A stretch of DNA of 64,000 nucleotides, taken from the NCBI GenBank assembly GCA_022820835.1, contig JAJEET010000091.1:1-64000 (forward strand). The letters are read 5' to 3'. Below the pieces are notes generated by a model. It ran no database searches. It worked only from the letters and a program-made list of their open reading frames with translations, and was not told where the DNA came from. This document shows, one piece after another, positions 33,286-42,672 of the stretch. Origin of the DNA: Candidatus Poribacteria bacterium (GTDB taxonomy: Bacteria > Poribacteria > WGA-4E > WGA-3G). The translations under genes were made by a program, and so were the position numbers. How positions within the stretch are numbered: position 1 is the stretch's first letter; every line of letters starts with the position of its first letter.

Positions 33286-34232
33286 TCCCGTGGTTCCTCT
33301 GCTTTAAGGGTGTCCGATTTCTTTATGAGTCTATCCACATTCGATTTAAAGAGCCTGAAGACCGTCTCCGTGTCGTCGCGTTTGACGTAAAGTTTGCCTT
33401 CTTCCTCTTTTCCGATGTGTAGTGTCGCCGTTGTGCCGTCATTCAGCATAGCGGAGATCGTGGATTGTGGGACATCTAAACCGTACGCAGCGAGATCATC
33501 ATTTGCTGCGGCGAAATCGTCTGTGTTCAACCCGCTGAGTGTTGTCAGTAGGTTATCAACCTCGGTGGTGTTAGCCGTTGCAGCGACAGGTTTCAGCATC
33601 TGCCAAATCCCGTTTTCATCCAGATGCAGTTCAATTGTTTCTTCCGATGAAGAGATGTTAAGTTGGGTGGTAATCCCTTTATTAAAATCGAAGATGGTTC
33701 TATCTTTCCAAGTACGTGTGCCTTTGTTAAAGACGGATTGTAGAGAGCCTTGTGCGACATAAACATCGTTGGCGTCAGCTACGCGCACGTAGCTGCTCAA
33801 GAATCCGGGTGTCATTTTTCCGACGAATAGATGTGCTAACAATTTATCGCTTGCATCCATCAGTTTCGCTTCGACACCGGTGCTGTCTACCTCGAATTCC
33901 GGTTGCTTTTCGGGGTTAGTAGAGACGCGCTGGGTATTCTTGAGTTCCCCGACTTTGGTCAACAATTGTGCGATCCCTTCGCTATCTGCAGGATAGTTGT
34001 CCATTGAGGCGACCGCCCACTCACCGTTCTGTTTTGAGAGCGTTGTCGTTCCATAGGGGGCGATGATTTCTATTTTTGCAACCTGTTCTTTATCGAAGTC
34101 AGGAAACAGGGGGGCAGCTGTCTCAAGTTTCTTCTCATGCTCGCTTTTCCCAAAAGGGTTCTCAAAAATCAGGACGACGAGTAGTAAGAAAACAAAAACG
34201 CTGCCTAAAATCAGAAGTTGTTTCGCTTTCAT
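33282..34232 (-). CDS. DUF4340 domain protein
   Basis: 316 residues. N-terminal membrane anchor (LLILGSVFVFLLLVVLIF, residues 6-23), then two DUF4340-like repeats with the motifs KIEIIAPYGTTTLSKQNGEWAV, FVGKMTPGFLSSYVRVADANDVYVAQ, TWKDRTIFDF and GLDVPQSTISAMLNDGTTATLHIG. The family is almost always found with GldG-like ABC proteins, as here: it starts 30 bp after the GldG-like stop. Function unknown, probably a periplasmic or extracellular accessory of the transporter. Confidence 0.88.
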   Translation of the reverse strand: MKAKQLLILGSVFVFLLLVVLIFENPFGKSEHEKKLETAAPLFPDFDKEQVAKIEIIAPYGTTTLSKQNGEWAVASMDNYPADSEGIAQLLTKVGELKNTQRVSTNPEKQPEFEVDSTGVEAKLMDASDKLLAHLFVGKMTPGFLSSYVRVADANDVYVAQGSLQSVFNKGTRTWKDRTIFDFNKGITTQLNISSSEETIELHLDENGIWQMLKPVAATANTTEVDNLLTTLSGLNTDDFAAANDDLAAYGLDVPQSTISAMLNDGTTATLHIGKEEEGKLYVKRDDTETVFRLFKSNVDRLIKKSDTLKAEEPRE

Positions 34233-34262
34233 TTTGTCTGTTAGAATCTCCTCTGTTTGTTC

Positions 34263-35936
34263 TTAATCCGTAGTCATAGCTCGCGTACTAAAGGCTTCAA
34301 CCATCCTTTTTGCTCGGTTTCTTAAAACATACCGAAGGAGTCCAAAGATGACAACTAATAGTGGGATACCTGCAATACATAGATATTTAATAATGTTTTT
34401 CTCAATTTCTGAGACTTCACGGAAATCGCCATCGCGTGTCTTTATTTGAAGCGGACGGTTCGTTATCGTTTGTGAGCGGATACCGATGAGTGCGTCCCCA
34501 AGCGTCAGCCAATCCACGGTATTTAAGAAAAAGTCAATACCATCTGGTCGCATCTGTGTTAGAAATTGTGCGTTACCTACCACAACGATTTGCGTCTGCG
34601 GACTTTCGGTTATCGTTGTTCCTGCTTCGGTGTCTTGTGTTGCCACAGATATTTCATTGTCCTCGGCAGCGGTAACGTCGTCGCTTGCGACCGGCGGTAC
34701 CTCTTTGTCGGCGTAGAAACTTTTAAATTGTCCTTCCAATGCGACAGCGACCGGATATGCCTGTGTCTCTGCATCAGGAATCTGGAAATTCGGCATCAGA
34801 TTGTAATAACCTTGGAATGTCTGCCCGAATTCGCTTGTTTTTGCTAACGTCGTTGCGGTGATGCCTTCCTTTGCCATCGGTTCTAAGGAGCTCGTCCAAG
34901 GTAACGTCAATACCTCCAACTGGCTTGTGACAACGTTTTCCACCGAGAAATTCGGCTTTCTGATTTGGACAAAATATGGATACGGTTGGAAGACAGTCAT
35001 AAAACCTCGTTGGAACCGGGCATTGTCGTGGAATCTCCTATCAATAAGCAAATTATTGCCGAGTTTAACACCGTAATGTTCCAGAAGGTCATTGAGTCCT
35101 GTACTTAGCGGTGTTGCCTGCATTGTCCCGGGTTGTATTTGAATCGGGTCAACTAAAAAGACCGCTCTACCGCCACGCATGATGAACTGGTCGAGTTCGT
35201 ATTTTTCACGTTCTGTCAACGGCTGCTGTGCACCCGCGACGACTAATGTTGCCACAGTTTCATCGACGGCTTTTCCATCTTGTAGACTGACAGAGGTGAC
35301 ATTATATTGTCCTTTGCCGTTTATATCCAAGAGTTGGCGGAATTGTTGATAGTTTTGAGCGTTGATATCTAACTCGCCGTGTCCTGTTAAAAAGCCGACG
35401 GTTTTTGCCGCTTTCGTAGTAACCTTAAGGATCGTGGAGGTCAGTTCATATTCGAGATTCGCCGTTGATTGCACAAGTGGTAAAGCCTCTTCCTTACCGC
35501 TGTAACCGATTGAGATCGCCATGTAGACGTTCGCTATTTCCGCTTTGTCTTTTTTCGTGACGTTGATCTGGACTTCATGGATACCTTTAAACTGGAGTTC
35601 CTGTTTCTGGGCATCGTCAAAGTTTGCTGGGTTCACAAAATCGATCTGAAGATTTTTTGAGAATGCTTTGTATTCGTCAAGTATATCTCTCACATTGCGT
35701 CCGATTTGTGCGACTTCGGCTGGCGATGTAGAGAAATAGACCGTAATTGTAACGATATCATCTAATGTTCCTAACACCTCTTTGGTTGCCTTCGAGATGG
35801 TATAGCGTTTGTCCTCAGTGAGGTCGGTCCGAGCAAAACGGCGTGTGGATAGAAAGTTAATCAGCACGAGTATTCCGAGGATGATTGCGACAAAGGCGAG
35901 GGTGTTGCCACCGTGTGTGATCCGTTTGTTAGCCAT
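34263..35936 (-). CDS. GldG-like ABC transporter auxiliary protein
   Basis: 557 residues. N-terminal membrane helix (FVAIILGILVLINFLS), a large extracytoplasmic domain starting FARTDLTEDKRYTISKATKEVLGTLDDIVTITVYFS, which is the GldG/ABC_transp_aux signature, a VGFLTGHGELDINAQNYQQF block, and a C-terminal helix (YLCIAGIPLLVVIFGLLRYVLRNRAKR). In Bacteroidetes GldA/F/G form a gliding-related ABC complex; elsewhere the role is unknown and no gliding genes are seen here. It is 18 bp from the permease and 30 bp from the DUF4340 gene. Confidence 0.9.
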   Translation of the reverse strand: MANKRITHGGNTLAFVAIILGILVLINFLSTRRFARTDLTEDKRYTISKATKEVLGTLDDIVTITVYFSTSPAEVAQIGRNVRDILDEYKAFSKNLQIDFVNPANFDDAQKQELQFKGIHEVQINVTKKDKAEIANVYMAISIGYSGKEEALPLVQSTANLEYELTSTILKVTTKAAKTVGFLTGHGELDINAQNYQQFRQLLDINGKGQYNVTSVSLQDGKAVDETVATLVVAGAQQPLTEREKYELDQFIMRGGRAVFLVDPIQIQPGTMQATPLSTGLNDLLEHYGVKLGNNLLIDRRFHDNARFQRGFMTVFQPYPYFVQIRKPNFSVENVVTSQLEVLTLPWTSSLEPMAKEGITATTLAKTSEFGQTFQGYYNLMPNFQIPDAETQAYPVAVALEGQFKSFYADKEVPPVASDDVTAAEDNEISVATQDTEAGTTITESPQTQIVVVGNAQFLTQMRPDGIDFFLNTVDWLTLGDALIGIRSQTITNRPLQIKTRDGDFREVSEIEKNIIKYLCIAGIPLLVVIFGLLRYVLRNRAKRMVEAFSTRAMTTD

Positions 35937-35954
35937 AACAGTTTACCTCCTTTC

Positions 35955-36671
35955 CTAACGCCATTTACGGCTTTCGACTGCCAATGTGCTTAGGTAAAGA
36001 AAAAAGCCGATCACTGACAGGTAGTAGATGATGTCGCGAGAATCAAGCACACCGCGTAGAATGCTACTATAATGTGAGCCGAGACCGAGGTAGCTGAAAA
36101 TAGGGAACAGCCAGTCCGGTGCGTTGTAAAGCACAAAGTCTGTACCAATAATGAGCAACACGAAGCAGGTGAAAATTCCGAAAATAAAGGCGATAATTTG
36201 GTTCTCAGTCAGCGTTGAGGCGCATAACCCGATAGCGAGATACGCCCCCCCCATCAGCAGGAGTCCGATGTATCCGGTGATAATAATACCGCCATCCGGA
36301 TCGCCGACATACATGACTGAAAGCGGGATAACAAGTGAGAGGAGGACAGTCACGGCAAGGAGTGCGAAACTCGCGAAGAACTTCCCTAAGACGACCTCAT
36401 AATCTCGAATCGGTAGCGTCATCAGGATTTCTATGGTACCGATCTTCTTTTCTTCAGCCCAGAGTTTCATCGTAACAGCAGGGATGAAAAACATGAATAT
36501 CCACGGCATAAATACGAAGAAGTCGCGCATTTCAGCCTGATTGCGAAGAAAAAAGCCACGGAAAAAAAGCCATGAAGAGAGACCGAGGAAAAAGGTGATG
36601 AAAATATACGCGATAGGCGAGTTGAAATAACTTCTGAATTCCTTTTTAAATATAGCTGCTATGTTCGTCAT
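35955..36671 (-). CDS. ABC-2 type permease (GldF-like)
   Basis: 238 residues with about six membrane helices. Typical ABC-2 features: KKEFRSYFNSPIAYIFITFFL at the N-terminus, the cytoplasmic loop motif AEEKKIGTIEILMTLPIRDYEVVLGKF, then several helices ending YYLSVIGFFLYLSTLAVESRKWR. It follows the ATPase gene by 9 bp and precedes the GldG-like gene, so the three form the transporter core. Confidence 0.92.
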   Translation of the reverse strand: MTNIAAIFKKEFRSYFNSPIAYIFITFFLGLSSWLFFRGFFLRNQAEMRDFFVFMPWIFMFFIPAVTMKLWAEEKKIGTIEILMTLPIRDYEVVLGKFFASFALLAVTVLLSLVIPLSVMYVGDPDGGIIITGYIGLLLMGGAYLAIGLCASTLTENQIIAFIFGIFTCFVLLIIGTDFVLYNAPDWLFPIFSYLGLGSHYSSILRGVLDSRDIIYYLSVIGFFLYLSTLAVESRKWR

Positions 36672-36680
36672 AATCTTTTA

Positions 36681-37679
36681 CTACGCATCATCATTATCGT
36701 TAATATCGTCCGCTTGTTCTGCGGATTGTTGGCTTTGGGTTTGTGTATATTCTTTATCAGTCAAATTAAGGAAAACGTCTTCTAAATCTGCGGATTCCTT
36801 ACGGAGTTCTGTGAGGCTCCACCCGTTTTGCACAACGACGTGAAAGAGTTCCTCTGCGGCGTTACGCTCTTGGGTCGCGTTGATCTGGTAGGCGGCGATA
36901 CCGTCAGTCGTTTCAGCGTGCGTCCACTGTGAAACGAAGTCTAATTCGCTGAGTTGTGCTTCAACTTCCTCTTGGGGGCCCCGGATGGCGATATGAACAA
37001 TTTCTTCGCCTTTTGCCTGGCTAACAAGTTCGTCTGGCGTGCCGTTGGCGACAATCTTTCCGTTGTTGATAATCAAAACCCGATTACAGGTGGCGGAGAC
37101 TTCTGACAAAATATGTGTGCTGAAGAGCACAAGTTTCTCCTGCCCGATGTCTCTAATGAGGTTCCGAATCTCAATAATCTGGCTCGGGTCTAACCCGGAG
37201 GTCGGTTCATCTAAAATGAGGATCGGTGGGTCGTGGATGAGGCTTTGCGCCAATCCGAGCCGTTGACGGTAACCTTTGGAAAGTTCGCCGATGTCTTTTT
37301 GGATAACCCCTGCAAGTCCGCAAGTATCAATAACCGATCGGATCCGCTCTTTCCGTTCGCTCTTTGGGAGCTGGCGCACCTGTGTCATGAAATTTAGATA
37401 TTCGAGGACACCCATATCGGTGTAAAGCGGTGCACTTTCAGGGAGGTAACCGATCCGTTTTCGGACTTCAACGGATGCTTCAAATACATCGTACCCGGCA
37501 ACGGTAGCACTTCCAGCATCGGCGGAAAGATAACAGGTGAGGATACGCATTGTCGTCGTCTTTCCCGCACCGTTGGGACCGAGAAAACCTAAGACTTCGC
37601 CAGCGTGTGCATCAAAAGAGACCTTGTTAACAGCAACCGTCGGACCATAAGATTTTGTAAGTTCTCTAACTTCAATCAT
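36681..37679 (-). CDS. ABC transporter ATP-binding protein (GldA-like)
   Basis: 332 residues. One nucleotide-binding domain: Walker A GPNGAGKTT (about 35-43), signature LSKGYRQRLGLAQSL, Walker B LILDEPTSGLDP, and switch His in FSTHI. A C-terminal extension of about 100 residues with an acidic tail (ADDINDNDDA) follows. It is first in the operon ATPase-permease-GldG-DUF4340, with SIMPL after a repeat-filled gap. Confidence 0.93.
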   Translation of the reverse strand: MIEVRELTKSYGPTVAVNKVSFDAHAGEVLGFLGPNGAGKTTTMRILTCYLSADAGSATVAGYDVFEASVEVRKRIGYLPESAPLYTDMGVLEYLNFMTQVRQLPKSERKERIRSVIDTCGLAGVIQKDIGELSKGYRQRLGLAQSLIHDPPILILDEPTSGLDPSQIIEIRNLIRDIGQEKLVLFSTHILSEVSATCNRVLIINNGKIVANGTPDELVSQAKGEEIVHIAIRGPQEEVEAQLSELDFVSQWTHAETTDGIAAYQINATQERNAAEELFHVVVQNGWSLTELRKESADLEDVFLNLTDKEYTQTQSQQSAEQADDINDNDDA

Positions 37680-37740
37680 ATTTTTAATTATGGGCCCGTT
37701 GTTCGTTTTTCTGCGTTGTCGAAAAACGGTTTCCTTTAAA

Positions 37741-37808
37741 GTTGAGCCCCGTCTTTTTTAAGGAATAATTAGGAGGCATAAACCTACCTCTCAACGTGCC
37801 TTAAAAAA
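37741..37808. other. Overlapping inverted repeats between DUF6785 and the ABC ATPase gene
   Basis: TTTTTTAAGG (37754-37763) is complementary to CCTTAAAAAA (37799-37808), and GTTGAG (37741-37746) to CTCAAC (37790-37795). The two pairs interleave, so only one can form as a simple hairpin. Read on the minus strand this may act as a weak terminator after the DUF6785 gene; the 226-bp gap holds no gene. Confidence 0.35.
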
Positions 37809-37905
37809 ATAGGATGGATATTTGTTTAAAATAATAGCATAGAATTTGCCGGATGTCAAGAAAAAATTTAGTTATAAAATTCCAGCGATTCGAGCCGTTG
37901 AGACG

Positions 37906-39864
37906 TTAAATCCAACTATAGACCGCCGACCTCAGCACAAGGCTTAACAGGGGCCAGAAACACCCCATCAACGCTTCACCTAATACCAACCCGATGAAGA
38001 ACGGCACCGCTTTCCGATAGGCGTTGATGCCTCCGTGCTTCAAAATGAGCCACTTTGCGACCATGGCGATCAGGAGTGGGAACCAGATAACGTCCGTTGT
38101 CCCTGGCGCGACACCGATAACATATCCTGCCGGATGCAACGGACACCAGACAAAACGCGATCGTAAAAACATGATCCCTAAATTCGCTACAAACGCTAAA
38201 CCTAATACCGAGGTCGCAAGCCAATCCGTCGGTTTCGGGTTCACTAACCACGACGAAAGGAAGTTATACGTATCGGCACCACCGGCATGAATCTGTTCCG
38301 ACCCTGCAGCCACACCTTCCCGATAAATTGCGTACGGATAGAGAATTAGACTGGATAGGATACCGACGAGACTCGCGATGACCAAGACAGCGAACATCGT
38401 TCGGTTTCGGATGCCGGTACGTTCTGCAAGTTTGAACGCCTCTAACTGATCTGGCATCGGGTGCGTCCGAAAAGAGGCATAACTCGCGCCGCTGAGCCAA
38501 TTCAGGAGCGAGAGCATCGTTAGATTCCCGGCTCGTAAACGCCGGGTACCGAGCAATGAGATCATCATATACTGGGGTGTGAGATAGCCGATGGCGTGTA
38601 TCGGCGGTCCCAATTCGGCGCGCATGCGTGTTAACCCGACCACAATCATCAGGTAGATGCAGATGAAAATCGCAAATGCCCACAGCGACATACCGCCACG
38701 GACACAGAGAACCGCGAGGAGTAGTAGGCAGACCCCGAGCGTTATCACTGCACTCCGGTGCGAGATCGCCTCGGTTTGTGATGCAGCGCGATTTGGACGA
38801 ATCACCTGTCTCATCACGGAGGCAAAGTGTTTCCGGGCGGACCAGCATGCAATCGCCAGTAGTGCTAACAACGCACCCGCGCCCTGTTCCCCCAAAAATG
38901 GGTACCCTTGTAGGGTTACGATGCCGACGGTACTTCCGAACAGCAGCTGTGCCTTCTTCATGAGATAGAAAAACGTACACGAAAACGCCAAGTCCAGCGG
39001 TAGAATGAACGAGAAACCGATCAGATACGGGTGGAACCGGAGCGGCGTGCTGCCCATGGCGTTCCACGGTTTTTGCGTGAAATAGATATTCAGATTGTAT
39101 TTTCGGACGGGAATCTCTGGAAGCACAGGAAAGAAGAACTGTAGTCCGTTGAGTAGATTGATACCCATCGCGATCCCGAACCCGATCCAGAGCAGACGGT
39201 TCCTGAAGATGTGGCGGTTCGTGGTAATCTCTAACGGAATCTGGATGATCGGATACGCCAATTTTTCGTTCTCAATCCACTGCTTGCGAAGGAGTGATGT
39301 TAGACAAAGAAAGATGAGCATCAACAGAAAGATGACCGCGGACCAAGCGAGGATCGGGACAACCCAATGCTGCACATAGCCTTCCGTAAAGAAGTTTACC
39401 TCGCCTTCATAGAAATCGTTGACGGTTTTCGGGTGTTTCACCACAAGCCATTCGGGGAGGTGGTGGAAAAGGAGTGCCTCCCAATCGTTTTCGGGTGTCG
39501 CGAAACGGAAGGCGTACGGGATGAGTCCCATCAGGCGTGGGATACAGTCGTGTCCTGAAAAAGCACTGCCGACAGCGAGCATACTATAGACGACAAGCAG
39601 ATCGCGCGGTTCCAAAGCGATCCGTGGAGAGATACGCCGGACCCCCATATTCAGCAGCGTCATCGCCAGAATGCCGAACATGACGTTGACCGACATCGCG
39701 ACCGTTGTCAGGTGCGCTGTGTGCCAGATCATCTCGACATAAGCGATCCAGTAGCTATTCGCGATAATAAGGACAGTGCCAATTAGCACTGCCCGTTTTG
39801 CGATTGTCGGCGAGGCGCGTAAGTCCGTAGTCTGCATATTTCTAAGGAGAAAGGCGATACCCAT
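37906..39864 (-). CDS. DUF6785-type multi-pass membrane protein, copy 1
   Basis: 652 residues; a start at the ATG 39837 (residue 10) is equally possible, since neither has a clear Shine-Dalgarno site. Many hydrophobic helices and the family motif LRKQWIENEKLAYPIIQIPLEIT. Conserved stretches with the two copies at 59805 and 62600 include FATPENDWEALLFHHLPEWLVVKHPK, RMRAELGPPIH and FRTHPMPDQLEAFKLAERTGI. It is a divergent member compared with those two. The fold and function are unknown; a transport role, perhaps of oligopeptide-like or other organic substrates, is only a guess from topology. Confidence 0.8.
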   Translation of the reverse strand: MGIAFLLRNMQTTDLRASPTIAKRAVLIGTVLIIANSYWIAYVEMIWHTAHLTTVAMSVNVMFGILAMTLLNMGVRRISPRIALEPRDLLVVYSMLAVGSAFSGHDCIPRLMGLIPYAFRFATPENDWEALLFHHLPEWLVVKHPKTVNDFYEGEVNFFTEGYVQHWVVPILAWSAVIFLLMLIFLCLTSLLRKQWIENEKLAYPIIQIPLEITTNRHIFRNRLLWIGFGIAMGINLLNGLQFFFPVLPEIPVRKYNLNIYFTQKPWNAMGSTPLRFHPYLIGFSFILPLDLAFSCTFFYLMKKAQLLFGSTVGIVTLQGYPFLGEQGAGALLALLAIACWSARKHFASVMRQVIRPNRAASQTEAISHRSAVITLGVCLLLLAVLCVRGGMSLWAFAIFICIYLMIVVGLTRMRAELGPPIHAIGYLTPQYMMISLLGTRRLRAGNLTMLSLLNWLSGASYASFRTHPMPDQLEAFKLAERTGIRNRTMFAVLVIASLVGILSSLILYPYAIYREGVAAGSEQIHAGGADTYNFLSSWLVNPKPTDWLATSVLGLAFVANLGIMFLRSRFVWCPLHPAGYVIGVAPGTTDVIWFPLLIAMVAKWLILKHGGINAYRKAVPFFIGLVLGEALMGCFWPLLSLVLRSAVYSWI

Positions 39865-40135
39865 TACCGGTTTTATCGTTTTGGGTGTGCCCTATAGAAA
39901 ACGGAGGTTTGGTCTATATGTTGGTTAGGCAACTTGGGTTGTAAATAGATGCGGTATTACAGAGTATATCTCGGATTGAAAATTGCAAAAGTTTCCTTTG
40001 CGGCAATCAACAATCATCATGAAATATGCTATACGAAATGGGGAGGCTTGTCAAGGTTTTTTTGTGAAAATTAGCCGCTGAAGTGGGGCCCCAATGTTCC
40101 GAGGTGTAGAGGAGGTATTATGAGTGGAGCGCATT

Positions 40136-41584
40136 TTATTGTTGACGTTGCTTTTCAATATGTTCCGCGATCTCTGGATCCGACTCCTTCAGTCTGCGAA
40201 GCCCTTCTTCGGGACCGTATTGGTTTAATATAGACAAGGCGCGATTGAAACGTTCTACCGAAAAATGTTCGCGCAAGGCTTTTTCAAAATCTGCTTCTGT
40301 CGGTATATCGGGAATGAGTTGCTTTTCGATTTCTGCCCTAATTTCAGCGTCACTTTTTGTTAGGTTTTCCAACATTTTTTCAGTGTTCTGCTGTGCCTGT
40401 TCCATCTGTTTCTGTGCGTTCTGTTGTGTTTCGTCCACAGGATTTGGCGCGTCAAGTTTACGATAGTCGGTGCTTTCTTGTGTGGTGATGTCCATTTCAA
40501 AATCAAGGGGTGCTTGCTGGCTAAAGTCTTCGTTGAACCACTCTTCAGGGGGTGGTGTTCCACCGGTATTGAGAATATCTTCGCGTGTGATGAGCGGCGG
40601 AGATTCAGACAGGACGTTCCCTTTGGCATCAATGAAGACAATATCATAATGCTCTGGGACAATGCCTTTAAATAAGAGATTGAACTTCTGAATTCTATCA
40701 AGTTTACCCCCATAAAATGTTGCTCCGGTGCCGTGTTTCTCTACATAGATTCGGTTTGGGGTCGTTGGGAGGAAGACATCTTGATTTTCGCCGACAAAGA
40801 TTCCACCTGTAGAATTGATGTCTGATTTCATTGCATTCAGGATGATCTCGTGTCTCCATAGTGTTTTATCTATGTAGGCATTTTTATAGGTTTCCCAATC
40901 GTCTGTAGGTGGAATACCAAAGGCACCGGAACTCCACCAACTTGGGTCCTTTTCCATCCGGATGAGTTCACGGCGCGGTTCTTGGTACCAATAAAAATCT
41001 CTTTCATCCTCTATTCTTATCCCTCTATCAAGGACCATCTGTATCCATTCGTTTTGCGGATATTTTTCGGCAATTTCGGAGGTTTCCCATGTCGCATTAT
41101 ACTTATCTGCAAATTCAGCGAGAATCGCTTCAGTGGTTTGGGTACCTTCATACTTTTTGGGGTGCACCCTTTTTGTTGTAATTTTGACAGCAGAGATATC
41201 GGATGGGTTATCAAACTTTTCCTTGTACGAAGGTAATAGTTGGAGAAGAGCATCGCGTATCCAATCCCTCCGGTGTTCAATCTCTTCAGTACTTAAAGGT
41301 TGCAGGTTGGGGGCTTTAGTTCTATCTGCCAACATCTGCTGAAGGCCGATTTCAACTTGTTCTTCGATCCAGACATCCCATGGATCTTCAGATTTTACCT
41401 CGTTTTGGCTTCCAGTTTCCGACGTTTTCGACACGAAATTGGTGGTTTCCTCGGAGGATGTTCTTTGTTGCGGTGTGTTGTTAACATCGAATGCTGGTTT
41501 CTGTGAAAAATGAATAAGGTAAAGTCCGGTGAAGATTGAGAGGGATACAATTGCGAAGACAAGCAATCGCTTTCTGTTTTTCAC
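40136..41584 (-). CDS. Membrane-anchored or exported hypothetical protein
   Basis: 482 residues. GTG start at 41584, with AGGAG 9 nt upstream. N-terminal hydrophobic segment (LLVFAIVSLSIFTGLYLIHF, residues 7-26) preceded by basic residues looks like a signal anchor, followed by a Ser/Thr/Glu-rich linker. The remainder is acidic, with regions such as DDWETYKNAYIDKTLWRHEIIL and a beta-rich segment near GGIFVGENQDVFLPTTPNRIYVEKHGTGATFYGG. A Gln-rich coiled-coil stretch (about 390-440) precedes the end. No family recognised; expected outside the cytoplasmic membrane. Confidence 0.7.
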   Translation of the reverse strand: MKNRKRLLVFAIVSLSIFTGLYLIHFSQKPAFDVNNTPQQRTSSEETTNFVSKTSETGSQNEVKSEDPWDVWIEEQVEIGLQQMLADRTKAPNLQPLSTEEIEHRRDWIRDALLQLLPSYKEKFDNPSDISAVKITTKRVHPKKYEGTQTTEAILAEFADKYNATWETSEIAEKYPQNEWIQMVLDRGIRIEDERDFYWYQEPRRELIRMEKDPSWWSSGAFGIPPTDDWETYKNAYIDKTLWRHEIILNAMKSDINSTGGIFVGENQDVFLPTTPNRIYVEKHGTGATFYGGKLDRIQKFNLLFKGIVPEHYDIVFIDAKGNVLSESPPLITREDILNTGGTPPPEEWFNEDFSQQAPLDFEMDITTQESTDYRKLDAPNPVDETQQNAQKQMEQAQQNTEKMLENLTKSDAEIRAEIEKQLIPDIPTEADFEKALREHFSVERFNRALSILNQYGPEEGLRRLKESDPEIAEHIEKQRQQ

Positions 41585-41677
41585 CTGTCATGTCTCCTTC
41601 TCGTTTTGGCTTGGGATGTGTTGCTGATGCGATTTGAAGCCGCACCAGCAGTGGACATCGTTACGAAGCGCGGGAAA

Positions 41678-42595
41678 CTAATCCGTTTCTACGCCTGACA
41701 TCTGTTCCAACGCCAACATTAATGCCTGTGTGCCTAACCTACCGTGTCCTTGTGCTTGGACTGCTGTGTAGAGTTGATGCACTAACGCGAGTCCAGGCAG
41801 ACTCAGGTTCATCTTGCGTGCTTCGTCTAAGGCGATGCTCATGTCTTTGATGAAATGTTCTACAAAGAAGCCGGGGTCGAAGTTCCGCTGAAGCACCCGC
41901 GGGGCGAGGTTATCTAAGGACCAGCACGCCGCTGCGCCACCACTGATTGACGACAGCATCGTTTCCAAATCCAGACCGGCTTTATGCCCGTAGATTAACC
42001 CCTCACAGACACCGATCATTGTCCCGGAAATCGTAATCTGATTACACATTTTGGTGTGTTGCCCGGCACCCGCGCCGCCTTGGTGGACGATGTTCTTTCC
42101 CATCGCTTCAAAGAGCGGCATCACGGCTTGTACGGCAGCTTCGTCTCCGCCGACCATAATAGAGAGGCGCGCCTCTTTCGCACCGACATCACCCCCTGAG
42201 ACAGGCGCGTCTACCGATGCGACATCTTGTGCTTGCGCTGCGGCGTAAATCTCTTGTGCAAGTGAGGGTTCCGTCGTCGTCATATCGACGATGATACTCC
42301 CGGATTTCGCACCCTTTAGGATGCCGTTATCGCCGAGATAGACCTCTCGTACATCGGGCGGGAATCCGACGATCGTGAAAACGACATCGGAAGCCGCTGC
42401 GACTTCGCTGGGTGAATCCGTCCAGGTCGCCCCTGCTTCCAAAAGCGGATCCGCCTTTGATTTCGTGCGGTTGTAGACCGTCATTCCGTATCCGAGATCC
42501 ATCAGATGTTGGCACATCCAGCGTCCCATCACACCGGTGCCGATCCAACCGAGTTTTGTTGTTGTCGGGTCAAGTTTTAACGTAGTAGTTCCCAT
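41678..42595 (-). CDS. NAD(P)-dependent beta-hydroxyacid dehydrogenase (3-hydroxyisobutyrate/tartronate-semialdehyde type)
   Basis: 305 residues. Rossmann domain with [16 protein letters not shown], the substrate-binding signature [22 protein letters not shown], and the catalytic Lys in [12 protein letters not shown], followed by the helical C-terminal dimerisation domain. The family covers 3-hydroxyisobutyrate, tartronate semialdehyde and 6-phosphogluconate-like dehydrogenases; the substrate here is not certain. Confidence 0.92.
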   Translation of the reverse strand: MGTTTLKLDPTTTKLGWIGTGVMGRWMCQHLMDLGYGMTVYNRTKSKADPLLEAGATWTDSPSEVAAASDVVFTIVGFPPDVREVYLGDNGILKGAKSGSIIVDMTTTEPSLAQEIYAAAQAQDVASVDAPVSGGDVGAKEARLSIMVGGDEAAVQAVMPLFEAMGKNIVHQGGAGAGQHTKMCNQITISGTMIGVCEGLIYGHKAGLDLETMLSSISGGAAACWSLDNLAPRVLQRNFDPGFFVEHFIKDMSIALDEARKMNLSLPGLALVHQLYTAVQAQGHGRLGTQALMLALEQMSGVETD

Positions 42596-42672
42596 AGTGT
42601 TCCTTTCTTATGTCCGTTTATCCGGTGATTTTCGGATAGATCGGGACAGATTTGATGGCATAGTGTTTATCG

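Noticed and set aside
37741..37808. RNA pseudoknot or riboswitch
   Set aside because: The interleaved complementary pairs are short and AT-rich; no known riboswitch pattern is seen. Kept only as a weak structural note.
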